Assembly: GCF_007786455.1 (NCBI RefSeq)
Contig: NZ_VNJK01000001.1
Coordinates: 3,496,673 to 3,560,672 of the forward strand
Source of the DNA: Paenibacillus agilis
GTDB taxonomy: Bacteria; Bacillota; Bacilli; Paenibacillales; Paenibacillaceae
Length of the DNA stretch: 64,000 nucleotides
Direction: 5' to 3'
The notes below the pieces were generated by a model. It was not told the origin of the DNA. It did no database searches and saw only the letters and a list, made by a program, of their open reading frames with translations. A program made the translations under genes and the position numbers. Of the stretch, positions 1 to 9,917 are shown piece after piece (within the stretch, counting starts at the first letter, position 1; each line of letters starts with the position of its first letter).

Positions 1-279
1 TTTCAATCGATGCACTTCTTCTTTGGACAAATTGTCCAGACGAACAAGATGATCGACATAATAACGATATCCCTTGTGAGAAGGAATGCGTCCTGCTGAC
101 GTATGAGGCTGTTCTAGAAATCCAAGCTCCTCAAGATCCGCCATCTCGTTCCGTATCGTCGCCGGACTGTATCCAACGTCGCCACGCTTCGAAATGCTGC
201 GCGAACCGACCGGTTCAGCCGAGCTAATGTAATCATCTACTATCGCTGTTAATATAAGTCGCTGGCGTTCCGTCAACAT
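1..279 (-). CDS. hrcA: Heat-shock repressor HrcA, N-terminal part (cut by window edge)
   Basis: Only the first 93 residues are in the window. They read as the winged-helix DNA-binding part of HrcA ([10 protein letters not shown], then [24 protein letters not shown] and [16 protein letters not shown]), which closely follows Bacillales HrcA. HrcA represses the groE and dnaK heat-shock operons by binding CIRCE. Two in-frame ATGs lie at 285 and 279. The GGAGG at 287-291 leaves about 1 nt before the first and 7 nt before the second, so 279 is chosen. This also matches the MLT start of known HrcA. A perfect CIRCE lies just upstream, which implies autorepression. The rest of hrcA and probably grpE-dnaK-dnaJ lie off the left edge. 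Confidence 0.95.
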   Translation of the reverse strand, partial: MLTERQRLILTAIVDDYISSAEPVGSRSISKRGDVGYSPATIRNEMADLEELGFLEQPHTSAGRIPSHKGYRYYVDHLVRLDNLSKEEVHRLK

Positions 280-337
280 ACGCATCCCTCCAAATATAAG
301 TATAGGCAGCTTTGTGCCCATCCGAACTTCCTCTTCG

Positions 338-364
338 TTAGCACTCATCGTCGTCGAGTGCTAA
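338..364. promoter_or_regulatory. CIRCE operator (HrcA binding site)
   Basis: A perfect inverted repeat TTAGCACTC-N9-GAGTGCTAA is seen. This is the canonical CIRCE consensus. It lies between the hrcA promoter and the hrcA start, so HrcA should repress its own operon here. Confidence 0.97.
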
Positions 365-375
365 CCGATATAACA

Positions 376-405
376 AAAATACCAAACGGACAAGACGATT
401 GTCAA
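376..405 (-). promoter_or_regulatory. Probable sigma-A promoter of the hrcA heat-shock operon
   Basis: On the minus strand TTGACA (400-405) is followed after 18 nt by TATTTT (376-381). This puts the predicted transcription start just before CIRCE at 338-364, the usual arrangement for HrcA-repressed operons. The -10 is only a moderate match. Confidence 0.55.
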
Positions 406-406
406 G

Positions 407-874
407 TCAGTTCAGTACTTTAAGCACTGCTATTTCATCACAACAATGTTGTTTGCTGCAATGGATACAATCCTTCCATACTTTTTCGGGAAAAATCTCT
501 TTCTCCACAACCGTAAATCCATTCTTCTCAAAAAAGCGAACTTCATAAGTTAATGCCATTACCTTAGTCAATTCTCTTTCCTTAGCCATCTGCATCAAGG
601 AGTCCATAATCATACTACCAATCCCTCTTCCTTGATAACCAGGGGATATCCCTAACGACCGCACTTCAACGAGATCTTGGCCAAGCTGACATAACGATCC
701 GCACCCAACTAATTCCCCTTCTGTTTCAACGACAACAAAGTCCGGAATGAGAGTAGCCAGCATTTCACGCGTACGCGGTAACATAATACCTTGAACTGCA
801 TAACCTTGTATCAATTGAAAGAGCGCCTCTATATCGCTCTCTGTCGCCGAACGGCAAACTAACGTTGTGGTCAT
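407..874 (-). CDS. GNAT N-acetyltransferase, NAGS (ArgA)-like short form
   Basis: A 155-residue single-domain GNAT acyltransferase. The acetyl-CoA pyrophosphate loop is visible as YQGRGIGS, after a VEVRSLGISP strand. The tail has a clustered-cysteine segment (VWKDCIHCSK then HCCDE) like that of short N-acetylglutamate-synthase-type GNATs, which suggests acetyl transfer to an amino acid such as glutamate. The substrate is not proven by the sequence. The open frame extends 19 codons upstream, but a GAGGTGAA site 6 nt before the ATG at 874 decides the start. The gene lies between hemW and hrcA, an insertion relative to the Bacillus subtilis order. Confidence 0.75.
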   Translation of the reverse strand: MTTTLVCRSATESDIEALFQLIQGYAVQGIMLPRTREMLATLIPDFVVVETEGELVGCGSLCQLGQDLVEVRSLGISPGYQGRGIGSMIMDSLMQMAKERELTKVMALTYEVRFFEKNGFTVVEKEIFPEKVWKDCIHCSKQHCCDEIAVLKVLN

Positions 875-1030
875 CGCAACTTCACCTCTGGATCGTGATT
901 GCAAATATGAATACGAATTAATATACATCAATATGCATAATATTTCAATCCTGTATAGGAAAAAATATATTCAACTATAGCCTGTTTTTTATAAGCAGCA
1001 CGAGTCCTTACCCCGGCTTACATTAACAAC

Positions 1031-1058
1031 AAAAAAAGAGGCACCATAATGGCGCCTC
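1031..1058 (-). terminator. Intrinsic terminator downstream of hemW
   Basis: An 8-bp stem (GAGGCGCC/GGTGCCTC on the minus strand, one G-U pair) with a 5-nt loop is followed by seven Ts. It lies about 100 nt past the hemW stop. Confidence 0.75.
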
Positions 1059-1159
1059 TCTATATACAAATGTAGATTTATTCTTTTTACTGTATAACCG
1101 TCGTCATACATTTGTTGCATGTTTGTTGCCCATAATGGTGCATTTCCAAAAAAAACGAA

Positions 1160-2362
1160 TTATTCCTCTGTAAGCGCACCAACAAATGTACCAAAAACAT
1201 CGTTGCCAAACAGCACTCCGCGATCCGTCAATCGATACCCGATCTCCGTTACTTCTATCAATTCCGAAGCAAGCAATTTCTTCAATTGAGCTCCAAAAAT
1301 ATCATCAAAGTCACGGCCGCCAAACTGAGTCTGGAAGCGAGAACGATTGACCCCTTCATGCATGCGCAGACCAACCATCATAAAGTCTTCCATCGCTTCC
1401 TGCTCATCCACTTCAAACGAATCAAGACGAGGCAAGCCGCTCTTACAAGCTTCATTATATGAATTAACGCCCTTTATATTAATATGACGCTGACCTTGTA
1501 CATAACCATGGGCACCAGCACCAATACCATAATAGTCTTCATTGCGCCAATACGTCTGATTGTGGCGACTCTCATATCCTGGCTTGGCAAAATTACTGAT
1601 CTCATACTGCACGTAACCTGCGGCCTTCATTCGTTCCATAATAAGCAAATACATCGCTAGCTCTGCTTCTTCACTTGGCAGCGGCAGCTCGTTGCGGCGG
1701 AACATCGTATGGAATAACGTATTCTCCTCTACCTTTAAGCTGTAAATCGACAAGTGCGGTAGATCTAGCTCAAGCGCACGATCCAAGCTGTGAGACATCA
1801 TTTCCAACGTCTGATTCGGCAAACCGAACATCAAGTCGATCGACATGTTCTCATATCCAACTCGTCTCGCCGCTTCAATGCTGCGGTATACGTCATCTGT
1901 ATGGTGAATACGTCCGATATCTTTCAATAATGTGTTATTAAAGGACTGCACGCCAAAGCTAATCCGGTTCACACCGCCAGCCATCATGACACGAAGCTTT
2001 TCCTCATCGGTCGTCCCTGGGTTAGCCTCCATACTGAACTCAATATTGTCATTCCAGTGTGGGAAATGAGTACGTACAGACTTGAGGAAAAACTCCATCT
2101 CTACTGGATTCAATACAGTAGGCGTTCCTCCACCTACAAAAATTGTATCGATCGTCCCAGCAGGTTGTTGCTGCACCGTATATGCCATCTCACGATCCAT
2201 CGCCTGCAAATGCTCCATCACAGGTTGATCTTTCAGAACGTAAGAGTTGAAATCGCAATAAAAGCATTTATTTGTACAAAACGGTATATGAATATAGACA
2301 GCCCGCGGCGAATGGCTTGCCTGTACTTGCTGTTGAATGGATGACTCCGCTGAAGCCGTCAT
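1160..2362 (-). CDS. hemW: Radical SAM heme chaperone HemW
   Basis: A 400-residue radical SAM protein. The 4Fe-4S motif is C29-x3-C33-x2-C36 in the sequence CTNKCFYCDF. The extra cysteine that follows two residues later in true coproporphyrinogen dehydrogenase HemN is absent, so HemW is the better name. GGGTPT near residue 78 is the SAM-binding glycine motif, and the C-terminal HemW/HemN winged domain is present. HemW proteins are thought to insert heme into respiratory enzymes. AGGAGG lies 6-7 nt before the ATG. It sits between lepA and hrcA as in Bacillus, with one extra gene on each side. Confidence 0.93.
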   Translation of the reverse strand: MTASAESSIQQQVQASHSPRAVYIHIPFCTNKCFYCDFNSYVLKDQPVMEHLQAMDREMAYTVQQQPAGTIDTIFVGGGTPTVLNPVEMEFFLKSVRTHFPHWNDNIEFSMEANPGTTDEEKLRVMMAGGVNRISFGVQSFNNTLLKDIGRIHHTDDVYRSIEAARRVGYENMSIDLMFGLPNQTLEMMSHSLDRALELDLPHLSIYSLKVEENTLFHTMFRRNELPLPSEEAELAMYLLIMERMKAAGYVQYEISNFAKPGYESRHNQTYWRNEDYYGIGAGAHGYVQGQRHINIKGVNSYNEACKSGLPRLDSFEVDEQEAMEDFMMVGLRMHEGVNRSRFQTQFGGRDFDDIFGAQLKKLLASELIEVTEIGYRLTDRGVLFGNDVFGTFVGALTEE

Positions 2363-2526
2363 AACTTCCTCCTCGTTGCTTTCTTTTATTTAGTACAGAA
2401 TAGCACACTCCTATACGGTTCTCAATCTTCTTCGACCTTAATCGCGTGCATACTCCAGTGTTTCTATATGCCCAAAGCGTCCATGCTGCAGGATTGCATA
2501 CTATGTAGGAAAGATAAGCCATGTGT

Positions 2527-2587
2527 ATATAAAAGAGACACGCCCTTTAGTTGGTATATCTAAACTGCAGAATAGGACATCTCTCTT
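2527..2587 (-). terminator. Probable terminator after the crystallin-like gene
   Basis: A long imperfect stem (about 13 bp, one mismatch and G-U pairs) between 2575-2587 and 2533-2545 encloses a smaller TTTAG/CTAAA stem. It ends in CTTTTATATA on the minus strand, directly after the stop at 2598. Confidence 0.6.
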
Positions 2588-2597
2588 GTTCAATCGA

Positions 2598-2957
2598 TCA
2601 TATTCTTCTAAAGCCTTGCGGCAGCGTTCCTGTTCTTCGGATTTCTCTTACTTGCGCTTCAGTCAGGCGAATATTTGATGAAATAAGAGATTCAACATCA
2701 TTGCCAGCGATCAGGTCATCTAGATCAGGAATGTTTCGACTCCCTCTATATATACGGAAATTTCCTTTGAAATTAATTCGAGTAAACAGTACCAAGGTTG
2801 CATTTGCGCTTGTAGAGAAGAATCGCAAGCTCTCTACTTCGTCCGTGTTCGTTAATCCTAAATTCCCGTTAAGAATACGTGTCCTACCTCGATAATTTTC
2901 CTCGGAATAAAGTGTCAACCTCGGATATACCACTTGTGAGATATTAACTTCGTCCAT
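2598..2957 (-). CDS. Beta/gamma-crystallin-like small protein
   Basis: A 119-residue protein with no signal peptide. Two repeats resemble beta/gamma-crystallin Greek-key motifs: LTLYSEENYRGRTRIL leading to DEVESLRFFS, and LVLFTRINFKGNFRIYRG leading to NDVESLISS. Microbial crystallins carry an (N/D)(N/D)xx(S/T)S calcium-binding signature, and NDVESL/DEVESL are near variants of it. The last 25 residues are basic and outside the repeats. AGGAGG stands about 8 nt before the ATG, and the gene has its own terminator. It separates lepA from hemW, which are neighbours in Bacillus. A calcium-binding or structural role, perhaps in spores or the envelope, is inference only. Confidence 0.7.
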   Translation of the reverse strand: MDEVNISQVVYPRLTLYSEENYRGRTRILNGNLGLTNTDEVESLRFFSTSANATLVLFTRINFKGNFRIYRGSRNIPDLDDLIAGNDVESLISSNIRLTEAQVREIRRTGTLPQGFRRI

Positions 2958-3105
2958 CGTCCTTCCTCCTTTCCTTATTATATAAAATATGGCTTGTCAT
3001 GGAGTTTGGCTTGGACAACCACATCACTTTCAAAAATATCGTCACACTTTACTTGCAGGCAGCGTCGTTTCTTATTTCCACAATATCCACGCGTACATAA
3101 GATTT

Positions 3106-3147
3106 CAAAACAAACACAAAGAACCGTACCTTAATAGGCACGGTTCT
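3106..3147 (-). terminator. Intrinsic terminator of lepA
   Basis: A stem of about 12 bp (AGAACCGTGCCT/AGGTACGGTTCT on the minus strand, one G-U pair, ATTA loop) is followed by TTTGTGTTTGTTTT. It begins about 40 nt past the lepA stop. Confidence 0.85.
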
Positions 3148-3187
3148 CTGTTCAAAACACTTATATCTAGACAAGTATGCGATCTGC

Positions 3188-5008
3188 TTACTTGCTATCG
3201 TCAATCTTAAGAACCGCCATGAACGCTTCCTGCGGAACCTCAACGGAACCGACTTGCTTCATACGCTTCTTACCTTCCTTCTGCTTCTCCAGCAACTTAC
3301 GTTTACGGGAGATGTCACCACCGTAACATTTCGCCAATACGTTTTTACGCATTGCTTTAACGGTTTCACGAGCAATAACCTTCGTCCCGATCGAAGCTTG
3401 AATCGGTACCTCGAACATTTGACGAGGAATCAATTCGCGCATCTTCTCACAAACGACTTTACCACGTGAGTAAGCACGATCTTTGTGAACGATGATGGAC
3501 AAGGCATCCACTTGCTCACCATTAAGCATAATATCCATTTTCACAAGGTTCGAACGACGGTAGCCGGATAGCTCATAATCGAATGATGCATAACCTCTTG
3601 TGTTAGATTTCAACTGGTCGAAGAAATCGTACACCACTTCAGACAATGGAATATGATACGTAATTGTAACACGAGTCGTGTCTAGGTATTGCATATCGAC
3701 GAACTCTCCACGCTTGCCTTGGCAAAGTTCCATAATCGCTCCAACATAATCGTTAGGAACAATAATCGAAGCTTTGACGAATGGTTCTTCAACAAAGTCG
3801 ATCTTTTGTTGTTCCGGATAGTTGGATGGATTATCAATACGAAGTACTTCGCCGTCTGTCAACGTGACACTATAAATAACGCTTGGCGCTGTTGTAATCA
3901 ACGGAATGTTGAACTCACGCTCAATACGCTCTTGGATAATTTCCATATGCAATAGTCCCAAGAATCCGCAGCGGAAACCAAATCCTAAAGCTGTGGATGT
4001 TTCAGGCTCGAACGTCAAGGATGCATCGTTCAACTGCAACTTCTCCAACGCCTCGCGCAGGTCGTTATAGTCCGTAGTCTCAATCGGATACAATCCACAG
4101 AATACCATTGGGTTAATTTTACGGTAACCCGGCAATGGCTCTGCTGTAGGATTTTTCATGTCTGTAATCGTATCACCGACACGAGTGTCGCCAACGTTTT
4201 TAATACCAGCTACAACGAATCCTACATCGCCTACATTCAACTCATCCACGCTTGACATACGCGGCTTGAATGCACCAACTTCGATAACTTCGAACGTTTT
4301 GCCCGTAGCCATCATTTTAATCTTGCTGCCCGCGCGAATCGCACCATTAACAACACGAACATAGACAATTACACCTTTGTAAGGGTCATAATGGGAGTCA
4401 AAAATAAGCGCCTTCAATGGCTCTTCCGGATCTCCTGTAGGAGCTGGAATCTTCGTAACAACTTGCTCTAGTATTTCACGAATACCGATACCTGCCTTAG
4501 CAGATGCATGCACTGCATCCGAGCAATCCAAGCCGATAACGTCTTCTACTTCTTGCTTTACGCGCTCAGGATCTGCACTTGGCAAGTCAATCTTGTTGAT
4601 AACCGGAATAATCTCCAGGTTGTTATCAAGTGCCAAATATACATTAGCCAAGGTCTGCGCTTCGATACCTTGAGCAGCATCAACAACTAGCAATGCCCCT
4701 TCACAAGCTGCCAAACTGCGGGAAACTTCATACGTGAAGTCGACGTGTCCTGGCGTATCGATCAGGTTTAAAATGTATTCTTCTCCATCGTCCGCCTTAT
4801 ACGTAAGACGAACCGCTTGCAATTTAATTGTAATACCACGTTCGCGCTCCAGATCCATCTGGTCAAGCACCTGTGCTTGCATTTCGCGGGAAGTCAATGC
4901 TCCCGTATACTCCAGAATGCGATCGGCAAGCGTGGACTTTCCGTGGTCAATATGTGCAATAATACAAAAATTGCGAATTTTCTTCTGTCGTGACAGCAAT
5001 TCCGTCAT
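3188..5008 (-). CDS. lepA: Elongation factor 4 (LepA)
   Basis: A 606-residue translational GTPase that can back-translocate ribosomes. G motifs are visible: AHIDHGKST (19-27), DTPGHVDF and NKIDLP. The domains follow the LepA order and end in the LepA-specific C-terminal domain ([20 protein letters not shown]). A longer open frame begins with TTG at 5080, but the ATG at 5008 ([14 protein letters not shown]) gives the normal family N-terminus and length. Its ribosome site, GGGGG 11 nt upstream, is modest. The gene follows the YqxA-like gene by 86 nt, as in the Bacillus spoIIP-yqxA-lepA order. Confidence 0.96.
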   Translation of the reverse strand: MTELLSRQKKIRNFCIIAHIDHGKSTLADRILEYTGALTSREMQAQVLDQMDLERERGITIKLQAVRLTYKADDGEEYILNLIDTPGHVDFTYEVSRSLAACEGALLVVDAAQGIEAQTLANVYLALDNNLEIIPVINKIDLPSADPERVKQEVEDVIGLDCSDAVHASAKAGIGIREILEQVVTKIPAPTGDPEEPLKALIFDSHYDPYKGVIVYVRVVNGAIRAGSKIKMMATGKTFEVIEVGAFKPRMSSVDELNVGDVGFVVAGIKNVGDTRVGDTITDMKNPTAEPLPGYRKINPMVFCGLYPIETTDYNDLREALEKLQLNDASLTFEPETSTALGFGFRCGFLGLLHMEIIQERIEREFNIPLITTAPSVIYSVTLTDGEVLRIDNPSNYPEQQKIDFVEEPFVKASIIVPNDYVGAIMELCQGKRGEFVDMQYLDTTRVTITYHIPLSEVVYDFFDQLKSNTRGYASFDYELSGYRRSNLVKMDIMLNGEQVDALSIIVHKDRAYSRGKVVCEKMRELIPRQMFEVPIQASIGTKVIARETVKAMRKNVLAKCYGGDISRKRKLLEKQKEGKKRMKQVGSVEVPQEAFMAVLKIDDSK

Positions 5009-5094
5009 TCGATCTAATACCCCCACCACTGTGCCAAGTTTCAATTGTTTTATTATACCGAATAACGACGTCGGCATCAATGGCGCCGTAATAT

Positions 5095-5544
5095 TTAGAA
5101 CAATCTATCGAATATACCTACTACAGCTTGGATTCCAGCCTCAGACAATCTAGATAAGAAACCTGCTGTTTTATCTGCTAATTGGTTAACTGGAGGCTCT
5201 TCAATTGGAGGCAATCCCAGATGCTCAGGCATTTGCTCCTCCCACTCTTCAGCTGTCTGCTGCTCGTTAGGATGATCCGCTTCAGATACAGGCCGCATTT
5301 GCTGATTCCATTCCGTTTCCCAACGTGAAGCCGGTTCTGTTGAATCTCCTTGTACATTCCATTGCTGCTTTTCTAAAACCTGCTGCCCACTGTCAGATAA
5401 CTTGCTTGGAGCCTCAGTCGCAGCGGTTTGCGGCATAGGGCCATACACCCTCTCGATACCTAAGCGCGTCCATTCCATACCAACTAAGACACCAATAATG
5501 GTAAATAGAAGCAAAACTGTAACCCGCGGCACAATACGTTTCAT
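5095..5544 (-). CDS. YqxA-like (DUF3679) membrane-anchored protein
   Basis: A 149-residue protein with one N-terminal membrane segment ([18 protein letters not shown]), then an acidic, glutamine-rich and probably disordered linker, and a hydrophobic C-terminal helix. It is assigned to the YqxA/DUF3679 group by position between spoIIP and lepA and by the VLVGME-x-RLGIE pattern after the membrane helix. Sequence similarity elsewhere is weak. GGAGG lies 7 nt before the ATG. The function is unknown; co-transcription with spoIIP suggests a sporulation link. Confidence 0.65.
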   Translation of the reverse strand: MKRIVPRVTVLLLFTIIGVLVGMEWTRLGIERVYGPMPQTAATEAPSKLSDSGQQVLEKQQWNVQGDSTEPASRWETEWNQQMRPVSEADHPNEQQTAEEWEEQMPEHLGLPPIEEPPVNQLADKTAGFLSRLSEAGIQAVVGIFDRLF

Positions 5545-5614
5545 CTTCTAGCCTCCGTTTCAATAGGTATCGAAAGTACAATAGAAGGTGTCTCCCAAAA
5601 TGTTCTGTCTTAAC

Positions 5615-6931
5615 CTAGCCAATAGAGGTAGTAGCATTCGTATCGTCACGCAATTGTTCTGGAGAGTAGGCGGAATATGCCTTCTTTCCTTTATTGCTGT
5701 CCGCATTCACTGGCTTCGTTACCGGCTTGTCTCCTTGCTGCTCATGCACGATATCAGCAATTAAATCTGCCAGTAAATCTACGGTACGGTAGCTTTCCTC
5801 CAACGTATTGTCGATACCCCCTATTTCAACAATGACACTGTTTGGAGATAAAGATTGATTGTACTCACCATTCCCCTGCGCAGCAGATTTTCCCCAGATG
5901 CCGCGGGATATACCTGGATAATCTTTTTCCAACCTACTATGAATCTCTGAGGCGAATTTCTCGTTCTTCTTCCAGTTCGGATTGCGATGTCCAATAATAA
6001 AGTATACTTGAGCATATGATTTATTATTAATCGTTACCGTTGAATCTTCACGACCAAGTGCATCACGATGAATATCAAAAAAGAACTGCAGATCTTGGTG
6101 CTGTGACATCGCTTCTTTAATCGTGCTATGAGAATATTTATAGGACTGATTCCACTTGTATCCTTCCACACTGGAGGCATAATCTTTATCGGAATGCGCA
6201 GCTCCTACTCCTCGCTTCTCTAATTGATCCTGAAGTCGTTTACCGACAAGTGTTATGTTCAATTCAGAATCGTTTGGATTGGAACTTTTACTTTTTAATA
6301 CCGGATTCCACGACTCCCGATTATGTGAATGGTAAATGAACACAACTTTATTGTTTAACTGTGATGAAGGTTGCTTCGTGCCAGAACCATCTTTGCCCGA
6401 ACTTCCTGGCAGTGGCTTAAACTTATCATTCTGTGATGAACGCGGCTCTTCTTCACCTTGCGTAAGTTGATCAGGCAAAGGCATATAATCAGCAGGCCCT
6501 TTCGCATACTGATTGCCCTCTGGAAGTCGTAGTGGAACAGTCTGTTCACGATTGGCGCGCGGCAATTCTCCTGCTAGCAATGTTTTCGGATCAAGCGGAT
6601 TCATATTCGTCATTAGACGGACAAGCAGTCTTGCTGCATCCTTGCTATCCCATTGCAATTGCTGTGCAGAAGCTGGCACGCCTGACATTTCCATAGCAAT
6701 CGCATTCATAAACAGCTGTGTTGGCATTTGAGCCGCTATCCCTTTCATACCAGCCAAGGGAGTAGACTGCGCCTTCTGCTCTGCAATAACTCCTATGCCT
6801 ATTACGATAAAAAAAGCAGCCGAAGCTACCGCCATCAGCATAAACATCCGACCGGATAAAATGATAGGCTCCCATTTCTTCAGGACCCGTTTATTCCAAC
6901 GATTATTATTACTTTCGTCATCCCATTTCAT
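5615..6931 (-). CDS. spoIIP: Stage II sporulation protein P (SpoIIP)
   Basis: A 438-residue peptidoglycan amidase/endopeptidase that works with SpoIID and SpoIIM to dissolve septal cell wall during engulfment. One membrane segment lies at about 25-50 (MFMLMAVASAAFFIVIGIGVIA). A linker rich in P, Q, S and G follows, then the SpoIIP catalytic domain, which starts at KVVFIYHSHNRESW. FFDIHRDA and IVEIGGIDNT are further conserved points. The frame is open up to a GTG at 6961 without a ribosome site. The ATG at 6931 follows AAGGAGG by 11 nt and is preferred. It is adjacent to gpr in Bacillus, but here the two-component and M23 genes come between. Confidence 0.93.
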   Translation of the reverse strand: MKWDDESNNNRWNKRVLKKWEPIILSGRMFMLMAVASAAFFIVIGIGVIAEQKAQSTPLAGMKGIAAQMPTQLFMNAIAMEMSGVPASAQQLQWDSKDAARLLVRLMTNMNPLDPKTLLAGELPRANREQTVPLRLPEGNQYAKGPADYMPLPDQLTQGEEEPRSSQNDKFKPLPGSSGKDGSGTKQPSSQLNNKVVFIYHSHNRESWNPVLKSKSSNPNDSELNITLVGKRLQDQLEKRGVGAAHSDKDYASSVEGYKWNQSYKYSHSTIKEAMSQHQDLQFFFDIHRDALGREDSTVTINNKSYAQVYFIIGHRNPNWKKNEKFASEIHSRLEKDYPGISRGIWGKSAAQGNGEYNQSLSPNSVIVEIGGIDNTLEESYRTVDLLADLIADIVHEQQGDKPVTKPVNADSNKGKKAYSAYSPEQLRDDTNATTSIG

Positions 6932-7164
6932 TGATTTGCTCGCCTCCTTGCCTGCTGTCACCGTCTTTCATTAGGACAAGTCAACTTTGCAACAAACCAT
7001 AAATATGGAGTAACATCGAAAATGAAGGACCAAGTGATTAGAGTATCATCTCGTATCCCATCTTCATTCTCGTAATCTCTCAATATTTCATAGGTTTGCA
7101 AGCAAGTGCTCGAAATGAAAGATTGCTAATAGTAGACTCTATGAGGACAAACAAAATACTAGAA

Positions 7165-8904
7165 CTAATTTCTTGGGAAATAAAAGCGAATTGTCGTACC
7201 TAATCCTACACAGCTCTGCACCGAAACTTCACCTTCATGCGCTTCTATTAATTGCTTCGTAATGGCCATGCCAAGACCGCTGCCTCGATCCGTCGTATCT
7301 GTAGATGTGCCTCGGTAATATCTTTGGAACAAATTATGCTGCGCCTGTTCATCCATTCCCCGACCATCATCCTTAACTAAAATAGTCGTGCCTGCTTCAT
7401 CTTGCTGGATAGATACTGTCACGGTCGTGCCTGGTTCGTTGTGAATCCAAGCATTCATACACACATTTTCAATTGCCCTAACAAAATATCGAACATCAAT
7501 GTTCAGCATAATGGGCTGCGTATGAGGGTTGAAAACGAGCTTTGCTCCTGCATTTTCTACATCCGCAGGTACAGGCAGCAGTTCATGAACGATACTAGAA
7601 AGCCATTCATTCATTTCAATTTCCATTCGATCCATCGGCAAAGCATTGCTCTTTAATTGATAGGTTAAATTCAAATCTTGAATAAGCTCATCCATCCGTT
7701 CCGCTTTCTGCTGGATAAACGTTGTAAATTCTAGCCGTTCTGCTTCGTTCCATTTATATTCGCTGGCATTCAGCAAATGAGCATAACCAATGATGGAGGA
7801 TAACGGAGTCTTCAGATCATGAGTCAAACCAGTCAACCATTGCTCCCGTAACCGCTCATGCTTTTCTCGCTCATTTTCAGATTGCTGCAATCTCTCAGAA
7901 AGCGTACGCAGCGCCTGCCAAACATCGCTATATATCCGATAGTTTCGTTTCAACCTTCCCTTGCGGTTAAGTGAAGGATACTTTCCAGCTATGTTCCGCG
8001 GCTCCTCGTATTGATGATTGGACATCGCTTCTGCCCATCTCATAAAATGAGCAAGTGGGCGACCAATCCGACTACTCTCCCACCACGCCATGATGACAAA
8101 TAGAACTAACATAGAAAGTACCGCAGCCCCGATTCCTACCATCCATATTTGCGTTTCGCTATATAAGTGCAAGCCTGCCATTATCACATAGGGCTCTGCA
8201 TCTAACGCTGTATAAGGCATACGAAGAATCCATGTATTTCCTGAGTTCGCAATGTATTTTAAATCAACTCTCTCACCATACCGATCCTCATAGCCAGCTC
8301 GCAGAACCAACTCGTACGGGCTCATATTAGCTTCTACACCTTTTGGCTTATTCCAACTTTTCAATTCCTCTCCTTCCGCACCCATCAGTTGTACCCAAGC
8401 GTTGGCTTGTTTTAACATCGGCTTTGCCTGCTCAGAATCTTCTAGCCATGCGTCCAGCAATTGCTCTTCTTCTGGCTTCACACCATAAATGAGCATGATT
8501 TCATAATCGCCTATAGCTCTCAAATAAGCATATACGTCATATGTAAAGGGAACCTTGCGCTGCATATAAGATACAAGTTCTCCTACTTTATACTTTTTAG
8601 GTACATCTTCCGGAACGAAAAATTCATGCAGCACACGTCCGCTTGAATCTGCAATTTGCAACCACCCTCCGCTGGCCTTCACTTGCATCATCAACTGTTC
8701 GTCCCATTGCAACTGTCCGTTTCTAATCGATATCGAATCCACCAAATTTTCAAACCCATGATTTACAAAATTCCGGTTCATATCCAAAGCCATTATTCGG
8801 TCTACGATCCATGAGAACGCCACAACAACGCTAATAAGTAAAGCGATCGAAATAAATAACCACTGTCGAATATAATGCCAAGCCAGTCTTTGAGTAGCCT
8901 TCAC
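7165..8904 (-). CDS. Sensor histidine kinase of a two-component system
   Basis: A 579-residue membrane kinase. Membrane segments lie at about 14-34 and 253-274 and bracket an extracellular sensor of about 215 residues. A linker follows, then the HisKA helix pair with the phospho-acceptor H362 (THDLKTP), the N box near 480-489, G1 at 512-519 (DDGRGMDE) and G2 at 541-548 (GSGLGMAI). The start is GTG, and its GGAGG overlaps the end of the response-regulator gene, whose stop is 2 nt upstream. The pair is surely co-expressed. The ligand is unknown; the divergent M23 peptidase suggests cell-wall sensing. Confidence 0.92.
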   Translation of the reverse strand: MKATQRLAWHYIRQWLFISIALLISVVVAFSWIVDRIMALDMNRNFVNHGFENLVDSISIRNGQLQWDEQLMMQVKASGGWLQIADSSGRVLHEFFVPEDVPKKYKVGELVSYMQRKVPFTYDVYAYLRAIGDYEIMLIYGVKPEEEQLLDAWLEDSEQAKPMLKQANAWVQLMGAEGEELKSWNKPKGVEANMSPYELVLRAGYEDRYGERVDLKYIANSGNTWILRMPYTALDAEPYVIMAGLHLYSETQIWMVGIGAAVLSMLVLFVIMAWWESSRIGRPLAHFMRWAEAMSNHQYEEPRNIAGKYPSLNRKGRLKRNYRIYSDVWQALRTLSERLQQSENEREKHERLREQWLTGLTHDLKTPLSSIIGYAHLLNASEYKWNEAERLEFTTFIQQKAERMDELIQDLNLTYQLKSNALPMDRMEIEMNEWLSSIVHELLPVPADVENAGAKLVFNPHTQPIMLNIDVRYFVRAIENVCMNAWIHNEPGTTVTVSIQQDEAGTTILVKDDGRGMDEQAQHNLFQRYYRGTSTDTTDRGSGLGMAITKQLIEAHEGEVSVQSCVGLGTTIRFYFPRN

Positions 8905-8906
8905 GA

Positions 8907-9731
8907 TTAAACCTCCTTGCGTTTTGGACGTGAAAGCAGCTTATAGCCCATTCCTCGTACCGTAACGAGATAAGTTGGTTCACTCGGCTTTTCTTCGATA
9001 CGCTCCCTAATTCGATGAATATGCACCATGACTGTGTTGTCATCTTTAACTGCATCCAAGCCCCATACTTGCTCGTATAGTTCACCTTTGGAAAATATTC
9101 GATTCGGATGCTTGCACAAATATAGCAGCAGTTGGAACACCATAGCCGGACAATCAACGGATTCCCCACCTACCATTAATTCACCCGCTTGCTCATCAAT
9201 TTGGAATCTACCAAAATCATAAATACCTCTATTAGTATTAGATTGAGGCGTTAAAGAGGATGAACGATAATTAGTAGTTTCAGATATCGATACCTGTTGT
9301 TTGGAAACCGAATCTCGCCCCCCTTGAGCGTGGTGAATGGCCTGCTTATAAGATAAATGCCGCTTCAGTTGCACTTTCACTCTGGCAGCTAGCTCTAGAG
9401 GGTTGAACGGCTTCGTCATATAATCATCTCCACCAAGGGCAAAGCCTGTCAGCTTATCCAAATCCGTCGTGCGAGCGGTAACGAACAGTATAGGTGCTTC
9501 AGTTTTGAGTCTAAGAAGAGGAGCTATCTCGAATCCACTTCTTCCTGGCAGCATCACATCTAATATGATGCAATCCAGTTGAAATTGTTCATTAATTTGC
9601 AGGGCTTCTTCCGCATTCGATGCTGTATGTATATTTGTAAACCCTTCCTTGTTCAGTACGGTTACAACGAGCTTCTGTAAAGCTAACTCATCTTCAACGA
9701 TAAGGATATGTGCTTGTTGCAAGTCATTCAT
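8907..9731 (-). CDS. OmpR/PhoB-family response regulator
   Basis: A 274-residue regulator. The receiver domain has E13/D14 (VEDE), phospho-acceptor D58 (ILDVMLPG) and the conserved lysine in MTKPFNP. A poorly conserved linker of about 40 residues precedes the OmpR-type winged helix (GELYEQVWGLDAVKDDNTVMVHIHRIRERIE). The ATG at 9731 is chosen because GGGGG lies 9 nt upstream; the longer frame from 9770 lacks a site. It is transcribed with the kinase and is divergent from the M23 gene. The direct repeats at 9918-9946 are the type of site this family binds. Confidence 0.92.
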   Translation of the reverse strand: MNDLQQAHILIVEDELALQKLVVTVLNKEGFTNIHTASNAEEALQINEQFQLDCIILDVMLPGRSGFEIAPLLRLKTEAPILFVTARTTDLDKLTGFALGGDDYMTKPFNPLELAARVKVQLKRHLSYKQAIHHAQGGRDSVSKQQVSISETTNYRSSSLTPQSNTNRGIYDFGRFQIDEQAGELMVGGESVDCPAMVFQLLLYLCKHPNRIFSKGELYEQVWGLDAVKDDNTVMVHIHRIRERIEEKPSEPTYLVTVRGMGYKLLSRPKRKEV

Positions 9732-9917
9732 TATGTATTTCCCCCTATTTTTGTACTCTCTTCTCTCCAATTACCTCACGATTTCCTGTTTATAACCATA
9801 AAATTTCTTCTAATTATTAACATGCTCCAGATAAGTAAAATCATCATATCATATGGCTCTAACCTGTAAACTAGGCACGTTATAGGCTAAACAATATCAC
9901 GGTATGCTTACCTTTCC

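Noticed and set aside
2268-2522. Minus-strand frame of 84 codons overlapping the start of hemW
   Set aside because: Overlaps hemW in another frame and lacks a start signal; hemW is well supported.
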